Of a stretch of DNA of 50,554 nt, positions 1-7,094 are shown piece after piece. The stretch is from contig JBFEUI010000003.1 in NCBI GenBank assembly GCA_041547565.1, positions 1 to 50,554 of the forward strand, read 5' to 3'. The notes beneath the pieces were generated by a model. That model made no database searches and had not been told where the DNA came from. It was given only the letters and a program-made list of their open reading frames with translations. Numbering within the stretch: the first letter of the stretch is position 1; every line of letters starts with the position of its first letter. The position numbers were made by a program, and so were the translations under genes. Source of the DNA: JBFEUI01 sp041547565. Lineage in GTDB: Bacteria; Pseudomonadota; Gammaproteobacteria; Thiohalomonadales; Thiohalomonadaceae.

Positions 1-427
1 GTTTTCGTTCGGTAATGTCCTCGAAGCCACCGAAGAGACGGTGATCGACATCCTGGTATTCCGATGCCACGACCCGGGAGAAGGCTCGAATCCAGCGTAT
101 GGAGCCGTCCTTGTGGATAATGCGCAGTTCACAGTTGCTGGTCTTGCCGGGGGAGAGGGCAGTGATCTGCTCGTCGACGATAGGCATATCATCGGGATGG
201 ACCAGGAACTTCCAGCAGCGCTGCTGCAGGATCTCCTCGGGCGTATAGCCCCAGATTCTCTCCACCGCCCCGGTGATCCAGTCGATGCCGTAATCGCCGC
301 AGGCGAGTTTGGTGCATGAGTAGACAATACCCATGATCGTGTCAGAGATATACCGGTAGCGCTCCTCGCTGATCCTCAGGTCTTGCTCGGTTTGAGGCGC
401 TGGCTGGATGTGATGATCGCCGCTCAC
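1..427 (-). CDS. PAS-domain sensor protein, N-terminal part (cut by left edge)
   Basis: The minus strand is open from a GTG at 427 to the window edge, giving about 142 residues. They form one PAS domain with the typical features: WGYTPEEIL in the middle, a VHPDDMP turn, an IHKDGSIRWI strand and a closing GFEDITERK, which is the usual PAC linker into the next domain. The output domain (GGDEF, EAL, kinase or methyl-accepting) lies outside the window. No ATG lies upstream in frame before the stop at 467-469, so GTG 427 is the likely start, although its ribosome site is weak. It is divergent from arsR across an AT-rich spacer. What the sensor binds cannot be told from this fragment. Confidence 0.75.
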   Translation of the reverse strand, partial: MSGDHHIQPAPQTEQDLRISEERYRYISDTIMGIVYSCTKLACGDYGIDWITGAVERIWGYTPEEILQQRCWKFLVHPDDMPIVDEQITALSPGKTSNCELRIIHKDGSIRWIRAFSRVVASEYQDVDHRLFGGFEDITERK

Positions 428-555
428 ACTTCTTGTGTTGCCCGTTAATTGGTGATTTTTTGATAATTATTAAGAAATTTGCACCAAAATGGCAAATCCC
501 CTGCGACTTTGGCCGGGTTGGATAGGGTTTACCGTAGCAGTTGGATGTTCTATGA

Positions 556-571
556 TTCGAAATATGTCGAA
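556..571. promoter_or_regulatory. possible ArsR operator (short inverted repeat)
   Basis: TTCGA (556-560) and TCGAA (567-571) form a 5-base inverted repeat around an AT-rich centre, overlapping the possible arsR starts. ArsR-type repressors often bind AT-rich inverted repeats close to their own start. The repeat is short and could be chance. Confidence 0.22.
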
Positions 572-881
572 CTATAAAGCGAAGATTGATCGCCATGCGG
601 CGATGTTCAAGGCGCTGAGTAATGTGCACCGCCTGGCCCTGTTTCACCGCCTGATGTGCTGTTGTGCACCGGGTACCGTGTGCAGTGTCGATGAGGCGGT
701 GCGCTACAACGTCGGCGAGCTGGGTGAGGGGATGGATATTGCCCCCTCGACCCTCTCCCACCACCTGAAGGAACTGAACCGGGCCGGTCTGGTGCAGATG
801 CAGCGGCGAGGCAAGCATGTGGAGTGCTGGGTCGAACCGCACATGTTGACCGAACTGGCCGCTTTTTTTAACGCTAACTGA
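564..881 (+). CDS. arsR: ArsR-family metal(loid)-responsive repressor
   Basis: A small winged helix-turn-helix repressor of about 105 residues. The recognition region contains APSTLSHHLKELNRAGLV, the classic ArsR-family DNA-binding helix and turn. Near the N terminus are three adjacent cysteines (32-34) and another at about 40, in LMCCCAPGTVC, which are good candidates for binding arsenite. The start is uncertain: ATG 564 (used here), ATG 552 and a longer form from 489 are all open and none has a strong ribosome site. The frame continues to 881, and arsM starts 21 bases later, so the pair is probably one operon induced by arsenic. The family call is firm; the inducer is inferred from the neighbour and the cysteines. 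Confidence 0.87.
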   Translation: MSNYKAKIDRHAAMFKALSNVHRLALFHRLMCCCAPGTVCSVDEAVRYNVGELGEGMDIAPSTLSHHLKELNRAGLVQMQRRGKHVECWVEPHMLTELAAFFNAN

Positions 882-902
882 ACAAGCTCCAGGAGCAGAG
901 TA

Positions 903-1799
903 ATGAACGAACAGAACAGCGGCTGCTGCGGTCCCCAATCGGACTGTTGCGGCTCGGAGAGTATCCCCAGCCATGCCGAGCATGACAGCCACCGCCAGAG
1001 TGTGCGCGAGGCCTATAGCAGGGTGGCGCAGGCGGAAACCAATGGTGACTGTTGCGGTGTGGAGTCGAGCTGCTGCGGTGTGTCGGACGATGCGGCGATC
1101 AACACCCTGATTTCCACCCGCCTCGGTTACAGTGAGGCGGACCTGCTCAAGGCTCCTTCCGGGGCCGATATGGGTCTTGGTTGCGGCAATCCCAAGGCCA
1201 TTGCTGCACTGCAGCCCGGCGAGGTGGTGGTGGACCTGGGTGCCGGTGGAGGTTTCGACTGTTTCCTTGCCGCCCATGAGGTCGGTGCAGATGGCCGGGT
1301 TATCGGCATAGACATGACGCCGGACATGCTCTCCAAGGCGCGCGCTAATGCCGAGAAGGGGCGCTTTTCCAATGTGGAGTTTCGACTCGGGGAGATCGAA
1401 TTTCTGCCTGTCGCCAATGACACTGCGGATGTGATCATCTCCAACTGCGTGATCAATCTCTCGCCCGACAAGGCGCAGGTCTTCCGTGATGCCTTTCGGG
1501 TACTCAAGGCGGGTGGGCGCCTGGCCATCTCCGATGTGGTCGCCACGGTGGAACTGCCCGAGGAGATGCGCAACGATGAACAACTTATTGCCGGTTGCAT
1601 GGGGAATGCCTCGTTAATCGAAGAACTCGATGGCTATATGCGTGAGGCCGGTTTCGTCGATATTCGCATTGAACCGAAGGACGAGTCGCGTGAATTTATT
1701 CGTGACTGGGCTCCCGGGCGAGGGGTGGAGGACTATGTTGTCTCCGCGACCATTGAGGCGGTTAAACCGGCCTGCGGCTGCGCGGGAGGGGTTTGCTGA
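903..1799 (+). CDS. arsM: arsenite S-adenosylmethionine methyltransferase
   Basis: ArsM methylates As(III) with S-adenosylmethionine to methylated and volatile arsenicals, a detoxification route in the cytoplasm. The 298-residue protein has the SAM-binding glycine motif DLGAGGGFD near 111-119, then VIGIDMTPDML. The three cysteines expected for arsenic binding are visible at about C94 (GLGCGNP), C182 (SNCVINLSPDK) and C232 (AGCMGNA). The family signature ESREFIRDW is at 261-269. Unusually, the N-terminal 60 residues carry four CCG triplets (near 8, 15, 50 and 57) and the C terminus ends CGCAGGVC, so the ends are rich in possible thiol ligands. It lies just after arsR and is followed by a strong terminator. 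Confidence 0.93.
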   Translation: MNEQNSGCCGPQSDCCGSESIPSHAEHDSHRQSVREAYSRVAQAETNGDCCGVESSCCGVSDDAAINTLISTRLGYSEADLLKAPSGADMGLGCGNPKAIAALQPGEVVVDLGAGGGFDCFLAAHEVGADGRVIGIDMTPDMLSKARANAEKGRFSNVEFRLGEIEFLPVANDTADVIISNCVINLSPDKAQVFRDAFRVLKAGGRLAISDVVATVELPEEMRNDEQLIAGCMGNASLIEELDGYMREAGFVDIRIEPKDESREFIRDWAPGRGVEDYVVSATIEAVKPACGCAGGVC

Positions 1800-1828
1800 T
1801 AGAATTAAGCTTAGACGCAGTCAAAACA

Positions 1829-1870
1829 AAAAAGCGGTTTTCCCGGTAGGGGCGGCCGCTTTTTGTTTTT
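1829..1870 (+). terminator. rho-independent terminator after arsM
   Basis: AAAAAGCGG (1829-1837) pairs perfectly with CCGCTTTTT (1856-1864) over 9 base pairs, followed by a G and five more T (1866-1870). It lies 30 bases after the arsM stop and closes the arsR-arsM unit. Confidence 0.85.
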
Positions 1871-2070
1871 CGGGAGAGGGCTTTCTCGGGAAAATGCTTA
1901 AAATAAACACTGTGCGACGGCTGTCGTGGCAAATGGATGTGTAAAAATCGGGCGGCTGATATATCTTTAGGTTATTGGATTAAAAATAATTATCTCGCTC
2001 CTTATGGAAGGTATGCTAGGCAGAAGCATTGTATAGGGACTGTACAGCGTGCACCGGCCGACATGACGCA

Positions 2071-3774
2071 ATGCAACATCTGATACTGTACAAACGCTAT
2101 TGGCTTATCCCGCTTGCCTTCTGGACGTTACTCGTCATCGTCTCTCTGATCTGGAATCTGGATGTCGCCAGGCACCATGCCCATGAGCTGGCGGTGGAAC
2201 GGGGACGCTTCATATTTCAGATGGTTGAAACGTTTCGCCTTTGGAATGCCCGTCACGGCGGTGTCTATGCCCTGATCACGGAAGACAACAAACCGAATCC
2301 TTATCTTGAGGTCGAGGAGCGTGAGATTGTCTCCGCCGCCGGCAGGCGCTTCACCATGCTCAATCCCGCCTACATGACCCGCCAGTTGTCGGAGGTTATC
2401 AGGGAAAAAAACGGCTTTATCATGCGTATCACCAGTCTCAATCCGATCAATCCGACAAATAAGGCATTACCCTGGGAGGCCACAGCGCTCAGTTTGTTCG
2501 AGCGGGACCGGCAGGTAAAGGAGTGGTCGGGTGTTATCGGCAGTGGTGCGGCACGAACGTTTCGCTATATCGGGGCTCTGGAAACCAAGGAGGCATGCTT
2601 GAAATGCCATGAGAAGCAGGGCTACAAACTGGGGGATATTCGCGGTGGGATTAGTGTCTCCTTCCCTGCTGCGCCGTTTCTCGAGTCTGAGCGGGCACAC
2701 ATTCAAAATTCGTTGCTGCTCCACGCCATTGTCTGGCTCCTGCTGATAGGTCTGACGCTGTTCGCCCAGATCCGTTTCCGGCGTCAGATGCTGAGCCTGA
2801 TCGAGACCAAAAATAATCAGGAACTGCTGGTCGAAAAGCGGACCCAGGAACTGCACGAGGAGATGCAGGAGCGCCGCCAGGCCGAGGCGCAGCTGCGCCT
2901 GTTTATCGAATCATCGGCCGAGGCGATCCTGGTGATAGACGAGGAGGGGCGCTGTCGCCTTTGTAACCCCGTGGCGCTGCAGCTACTGGGCTACCGTAAC
3001 GAAGCGGAGATCCTCGGGCGCAAGGCGCATGAGCTGCTACGCGGTCCGGACGAGGTGGGGGTGGCGGAGGATGAGTGTGATATCTACAAGGCCTATCATG
3101 AAGGCACGGTGATACATGTAGAAGATGCCACCTTCGTCTGTGCCGACGGTAGCAGTTTCCCTGTTGAGTTTCGTTCCAGCCCGATCATAGAGGGGAGTGA
3201 AGTGCTGGGGGCGGTCGTTACCTTCTCCGACATAACCCAGCGTAAGGCGCTGGAGGCGGAGCACTGGCGGCAGGCCAACTTCGACAGCCTGACCGGCCTG
3301 GTTAATCGAAGCCTGTTTTTCGAGCGGTTAAACCAGTTTATCGCCACCAGTGCGCGTTATGGACACCACTTTGCGCTGCTGTTTATCGACCTGGACGGTT
3401 TCAAGGAGGTGAATGATACCCTTGGCCATGACAGCGGTGATGTGTTGTTGACGGAGGCGGCCCAGCGCTTGAGCGAGTGTGTGCGTGATGCCGATACCGT
3501 GGCACGGCTGGGAGGCGATGAGTTCACCGTGATTTTGAGTGAAATTGCAGCCAGAGAAGATGTCGAGCGGGTGGCGCAGATGATAATTGAGCGAATCGCC
3601 AGCCCCTTTATGATCAAGGGCGGGACCGTGCACATCTCCGCGTCAATCGGGATCGCCCTTTACCCCGATGATAATGATAGCGGTGAGGGGTTGCTGAACA
3701 ATGCGGATGCTGCAATGTATCAATCGAAAAAGGCAGGGAAGAACCGTTTTACTTTTTTCACTAGCGAGAGCTAG
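2071..3774 (+). CDS. membrane diguanylate cyclase: DUF3365 heme-type sensor, PAS and GGDEF
   Basis: A 567-residue c-di-GMP synthase. Residues 9-28 and 214-233 look like membrane helices and enclose a periplasmic domain of the DUF3365 (Tll0287-like) type. That domain has a CxxCH heme-attachment motif, CLKCH, at 176-180, followed by the family-typical GDIRGGISVSFP. A coiled-coil linker (about 240-285), a PAS domain (about 287-400) and a GGDEF domain follow. The catalytic GGDEF is intact at 481-485, and an RDAD inhibitory site lies five residues before it, so an active, product-inhibited cyclase is expected. Bound heme suggests redox or gas sensing, which is inference. A TTG start at 2029 is also in frame; ATG 2071 is preferred because the membrane segment follows directly. 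Confidence 0.85.
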   Translation: MQHLILYKRYWLIPLAFWTLLVIVSLIWNLDVARHHAHELAVERGRFIFQMVETFRLWNARHGGVYALITEDNKPNPYLEVEEREIVSAAGRRFTMLNPAYMTRQLSEVIREKNGFIMRITSLNPINPTNKALPWEATALSLFERDRQVKEWSGVIGSGAARTFRYIGALETKEACLKCHEKQGYKLGDIRGGISVSFPAAPFLESERAHIQNSLLLHAIVWLLLIGLTLFAQIRFRRQMLSLIETKNNQELLVEKRTQELHEEMQERRQAEAQLRLFIESSAEAILVIDEEGRCRLCNPVALQLLGYRNEAEILGRKAHELLRGPDEVGVAEDECDIYKAYHEGTVIHVEDATFVCADGSSFPVEFRSSPIIEGSEVLGAVVTFSDITQRKALEAEHWRQANFDSLTGLVNRSLFFERLNQFIATSARYGHHFALLFIDLDGFKEVNDTLGHDSGDVLLTEAAQRLSECVRDADTVARLGGDEFTVILSEIAAREDVERVAQMIIERIASPFMIKGGTVHISASIGIALYPDDNDSGEGLLNNADAAMYQSKKAGKNRFTFFTSES

Positions 3775-3839
3775 AACAGGCGGCTCCCTGGGTGGCAGTC
3801 TGACACCCGGTGATCAGAGCCGGTTGGTTGACATATTTC

Positions 3840-3858
3840 AGGAGGCGGCATGCCTCCT
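3840..3858 (+). other. hairpin in the leader of the HPF-like gene
   Basis: AGGAGGC (3840-3846) and GCCTCCT (3852-3858) form a perfect 7-base-pair stem with a 5-base loop. No T-run follows, so it is not a classical terminator. The left arm is itself Shine-Dalgarno-like and the real ribosome site lies 7 bases downstream, so it could affect translation or protect the mRNA 5' end. Confidence 0.4.
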
Positions 3859-3881
3859 TACAGATTGGAGGGACTAGGGCT

Positions 3882-4448
3882 ATGCAGGTACCACTTCAGG
3901 TTAGTTTTCGTCACATGGACCACTCTGATGCGGTGGAAGCGGACATTCGTGAAAAGGCGGCAAAGCTGGAGCAGTTTCACCACCAGCTTATCAGTTGCCG
4001 TGTCGTGGTTGAGCCGGCCCATAAGCACAAGCACAAGGGCAACCTCTATCAGGTGCACATCGATGTGCGGGTGCCGGGCAAGGAGATCGTGGTGAGCCGT
4101 GAACCGGACCTGAACCATGCGCACGAGGACCCCTATGTTTCGATTCGTGACGCCTTTGATGCGGTGCGCCGCCAACTGGACGACTACTCGCGGGTGCAGA
4201 GCAACAAGGTCAAGACCCATGAAGTGATGCCCCATGGTCGTATCTCGGAGCTGGTGCCGAGCCAGGACTATGGCCGGATCATCACCATGGACGGTCGTGA
4301 GATCTACTTTCACCGCAACAGTGTTCTGGGCGCCGAACTCGACAAACTGGAGATCGGTGACGAGGTCACATTTTCCGAAGAGATGGGGGATGAGGGGCCG
4401 CAGGCCAGTACGGTACACGTCACTGGCAAGCACCATATCGTCGGCTGA
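3882..4448 (+). CDS. HPF/RaiA-like ribosome-associated protein with C-terminal cold-shock-type domain
   Basis: Residues 1-110 match the ribosome hibernation factor fold (HPF/RaiA/YfiA): MQVPLQVSFRHMDHSDAVE at the N terminus, a DAFDAVRRQLDDY helix near the end, and basic stretches such as HKHKHKG. Instead of the usual dimerisation tail, the C-terminal 70 residues resemble a small OB-fold cold-shock domain: HGRISELV, then YGRI and IYFHRNSV, which look like the RNA-binding RNP strands, and VTFSEEMGDEGPQAS. The start at ATG 3882 is supported by TTGGAGGGA at 3865-3873. The protein probably binds the small ribosomal subunit in slow growth. The exact role of the fusion is inference. It has its own leader and is convergent with the next gene. 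Confidence 0.8.
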   Translation: MQVPLQVSFRHMDHSDAVEADIREKAAKLEQFHHQLISCRVVVEPAHKHKHKGNLYQVHIDVRVPGKEIVVSREPDLNHAHEDPYVSIRDAFDAVRRQLDDYSRVQSNKVKTHEVMPHGRISELVPSQDYGRIITMDGREIYFHRNSVLGAELDKLEIGDEVTFSEEMGDEGPQASTVHVTGKHHIVG

Positions 4449-4460
4449 ATGCGCTGCGGG

Positions 4461-4823
4461 CTACGACTGCTCCAGCCCCAGTGCCTTCAGGCAATTGCTC
4501 CGTGCCTGTTCCAGTTCCAGGCGCAGCGTGCTCCAGCTTGCGGTGTCGAGCTGTTGCAGGTAGTGGGACAGGCTCAGCGAGACGCTTTGGTGATAATCCT
4601 CGACGGCCTTCATGACCGCTGAGGCGGCAACGGACTGCGGTGCAGGCGTTTCGCCGCCCGGTGCACCGTTTTCGCTGATGGTGACAAGCGCCGAGCGGGG
4701 TATCATGCGCTGGTTGCCTGCATCGACGTTTTGCGCGATGAGCGGGCTGGTTTTTACATAGGTCGTTCCCTGAAAGTCAAACTGCTCGCCCAGGCCAAGT
4801 TGCGAGAATCGTGTCTGTTTCAT
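4461..4823 (-). CDS. conserved small protein of unknown function, downstream of rlmJ
   Basis: A 120-residue soluble protein starting MKQTRFSQLGLGEQFDF. The first 50 residues look like a compact beta-rich domain (GTTYVKTSPLIAQ, RMIPRSALVTI). After a Gly/Pro/Ala-rich linker comes a helical tail of about 60 residues (VEDYHQSVSLSLSHYLQQL, LRLELEQARSNCLKAL). I do not recognise a function. A longer form from ATG 4856 would begin one base after the rlmJ stop, so translation may be coupled to rlmJ. ATG 4823 is chosen because the residues after it look like the conserved domain start. Confidence 0.6.
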   Translation of the reverse strand: MKQTRFSQLGLGEQFDFQGTTYVKTSPLIAQNVDAGNQRMIPRSALVTISENGAPGGETPAPQSVAASAVMKAVEDYHQSVSLSLSHYLQQLDTASWSTLRLELEQARSNCLKALGLEQS

Positions 4824-4857
4824 GGTTCTGTTCGACTGTGTGAGGTTTTTTCGCATC

Positions 4858-5664
4858 TTAATCCATTTGCACCTTGTCGGGCGATAGTGACCGCGACAGC
4901 CACTGCAACGGGCCTTGGTAGTGGCGTCGGAATCCCCGCGGTGGATTGATGAAAAGCATGCCGCAGCCGTTAAAGCCGCCGTAGCTGGCATTCTGTAGCC
5001 AGTGAAACCGCAGTTGCCGGTATTGCCTGTCGCGCTGCAAAAAGCGCTGCCAGTGTGTGTCAATCGGCAGCGGGTACCAGATGGCCAGGCTGAGCGTGTC
5101 GTTGATGCCGATGCGCTCAAGGGTGTCGACCAGCTGTATATACTCGGTCCCCCGGGTGCAGGGTGGGTCGATGAATAGCAATTGCCGTACCGCAGGCGCC
5201 GGCGTTATCCGCTGCAGCCAGGTGTAGGCGTCATCACCGTCGATCATGACCTGTCCGGCCGCTGCAAATTGACCGTTGAGCTGCTGCCGGCAGGCGGGGG
5301 CCCGATCATTCAGGTAAAGGTGGTCTGTCGGTCGCATCAGTTGATGGAGCAGGAGCGGTGAGCCGGGGTAGTGCTGCAGTGCAGTCGGGTTGAGGGTGTT
5401 GATGAGCTGGAAGTAGGGCGTTAGGGCCGAGGGATAGTCTGTTGCGGACCACAGCCGGCCTATGCCGTACCTGTATTCTCCGTTTGACTGTTGTCCGAGC
5501 GGATAGAGCCCGCTGCCGGCATGGCTGTCATAACAGTGCAGTGCCGTGCTGTCACGCTGCAGTGCCTGAACCAGTATGCACAGCAGGCTGTGCTTGACGG
5601 CATCGGCAAAATTACCGGCATGATTGAGATGGTTGTAGTTGGGCATCTTTACAGGCTCAGTCAT
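4858..5664 (-). CDS. rlmJ: RlmJ-type 23S rRNA adenine-N6 methyltransferase
   Basis: RlmJ methylates A2030 of 23S rRNA. This 268-residue protein has the family hallmarks: an N-terminal NYNHLNHAGNFADAVKH, then YDSHAGSGLYPL (SAM-binding region), PGSPLLLHQLMRPTD, and the catalytic block LLFIDPPCTRGTEY. The C-terminal part includes LAIWYPLP and a GGFNGCGMLFINPP segment. The catalytic tetrad is DPPC, whereas N6-adenine methyltransferases normally have an aromatic residue (DPPY) that stacks on the target base; this is real in the base sequence (GAC CCA CCC TGC). The start may be ATG 5664 or ATG 5646 (MPNYNH), neither with a strong ribosome site. It is divergent from the carbonic-anhydrase-like gene. 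Confidence 0.85.
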   Translation of the reverse strand: MTEPVKMPNYNHLNHAGNFADAVKHSLLCILVQALQRDSTALHCYDSHAGSGLYPLGQQSNGEYRYGIGRLWSATDYPSALTPYFQLINTLNPTALQHYPGSPLLLHQLMRPTDHLYLNDRAPACRQQLNGQFAAAGQVMIDGDDAYTWLQRITPAPAVRQLLFIDPPCTRGTEYIQLVDTLERIGINDTLSLAIWYPLPIDTHWQRFLQRDRQYRQLRFHWLQNASYGGFNGCGMLFINPPRGFRRHYQGPLQWLSRSLSPDKVQMD

Positions 5665-5915
5665 GTTGCCGCCAGGGTCTCGGATGTGCGCTGTCGGGGC
5701 TAGTGTGCGGTGAATGGGGGGCACCTGCAAATCCTCGTGACATAGTTGTAACAATCGGACTGTGTTCTCTGTGGCTGCATCCACCGGGGGATCGGCGCAA
5801 CGGACGCGCTGCGAAGAATATGCGGCAAACGGTTGAATAGTTGGCCAGAACAGGGCTGAATAGGGGACAATGGTTTCAATGGCGACATACTGACAACAAT
5901 ATAGAGAGTGGTGCC

Positions 5916-7058
5916 ATGTACAGTTCGACCGATTTTGGCGCGGGGATAATCGGCCATTTCCGCATTGAAGGGGCGATGATGCGCTACAGCGTTTTTGTCC
6001 CAAAACTCTATAACCTGTGCAAATCGCTGGGCTTCGAGCCGGGCAAAATCATGCCATCGCGTGCATTCTGCTCGGATGAGAACCAGGGCTTTCCCATTAT
6101 CCTGATCACCAAGCACTTCGGAACATTTCCCTTTAACCACGGCATGGTCGGTGGCGTGGTGGCGACTGATCGCCACGGGCCCCATGCCCATCACGGCAAG
6201 GACATGGTGATCATTCAGGCCAGTCATGTCGGTTACGACCCGCAGCTCAAACAGTTTGGCAGCTACAAGCGCCTGCAGACCGAGGATCTTGGGGAAACAC
6301 CGACCTGCGGTAAGCTGTGTGCGGTGAGCGACTGGTATCAGCAGGAGTACCACTTTGCCCGCAACAATATACGACTCTCCCGTGATGGCGAGCGCTACCT
6401 GGTCACTATCGACAACCAGTTGACCCATGAGGAGCGGGAGGAGGGACTCATCCTGCGGCTGGAAAAGCTGATCAAGCGGGACGGGGGTGGTCATGCACCG
6501 GTGCGCTCCTTCAGTACCTCGAAAAGCTTCGAGGCGGCCGATGAGTTTGTCGAACGTACCCCGCCCGCTATCTGGGGCAGTGATCGTGGCACCCTGATCG
6601 GTGATGCCCTGTCCCCCGATATGTTTTTTTATCGGCGCGAGGTTGACGAGAAGGATGAGGGGCAGCGGCACCTGGAGAAACAGTTGCAGAATGTCATGCC
6701 ACTGATTGTGACCTCACACCAGCCGCCCCTGACCGCAGCCATGATCAATACCCAGGTTGAGTTTGACCGCACCTTCCGCTCACTGGTGCGGGAAAGGGCC
6801 TATCGCGGCAAGCGTCTGTTTTTTGTATCAGGGCTGAATATCGATATCTCGCCGCAACCCGGGCAGCTGTTCCCTCTGACAAAATTCATTCCCTGGGCCG
6901 CCTACTACCAGGATGCAGCGGGAAATACCGAGCTTTGGGAACAACGCGAACTGTTTGATAAAATACATGCTCAAAGTGAGGATAACCGGGATCAGATAGA
7001 CCTTGAGGACGCCATCCAGTCGATGCGGGATGCCGAAGAGGTCAAGCTTGTGCTGTAA
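5916..7058 (+). CDS. LCIB-family carbonic-anhydrase-like protein with an extra C-terminal domain
   Basis: The 380-residue protein carries, in order, the motif blocks I associate with algal and bacterial LCIB/LCIC proteins, a subgroup of beta-type carbonic anhydrases. They are AFCSDE (C52, D54), FPFNHGMVGGVVATDRHG, KDMVIIQASHVGYD (H104) and TPTCGKLC (C131). C52, H104 and C131 would be the two-Cys-one-His zinc site, and D54 the companion aspartate. Residues from about 185 to 380 form an additional region I do not recognise, with a hydrophobic strand RLFFVSGLNIDI. ATG 5916 follows AGAGAGTGG. A PAS-GGDEF-EAL gene starts 36 bases after the stop, so the two are probably co-transcribed. The enzymatic activity is inference from motif order. 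Confidence 0.6.
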   Translation: MYSSTDFGAGIIGHFRIEGAMMRYSVFVPKLYNLCKSLGFEPGKIMPSRAFCSDENQGFPIILITKHFGTFPFNHGMVGGVVATDRHGPHAHHGKDMVIIQASHVGYDPQLKQFGSYKRLQTEDLGETPTCGKLCAVSDWYQQEYHFARNNIRLSRDGERYLVTIDNQLTHEEREEGLILRLEKLIKRDGGGHAPVRSFSTSKSFEAADEFVERTPPAIWGSDRGTLIGDALSPDMFFYRREVDEKDEGQRHLEKQLQNVMPLIVTSHQPPLTAAMINTQVEFDRTFRSLVRERAYRGKRLFFVSGLNIDISPQPGQLFPLTKFIPWAAYYQDAAGNTELWEQRELFDKIHAQSEDNRDQIDLEDAIQSMRDAEEVKLVL

Positions 7059-7094
7059 CCAGACAGACGTGAACATCAATAACAGGGTAGAGGG

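Noticed and set aside
342..1583. Long minus-strand reading frame (413 codons) over arsR-arsM
   Set aside because: It is the reverse frame of two well-supported genes; its translation has no recognisable domain and is low-complexity.
3828..3856. TTGACA at 3828-3833 as promoter of the HPF-like gene
   Set aside because: No -10 at 16-18 bases; the position falls on a hairpin (TGCCTC), and TACAGA is 26 bases away.
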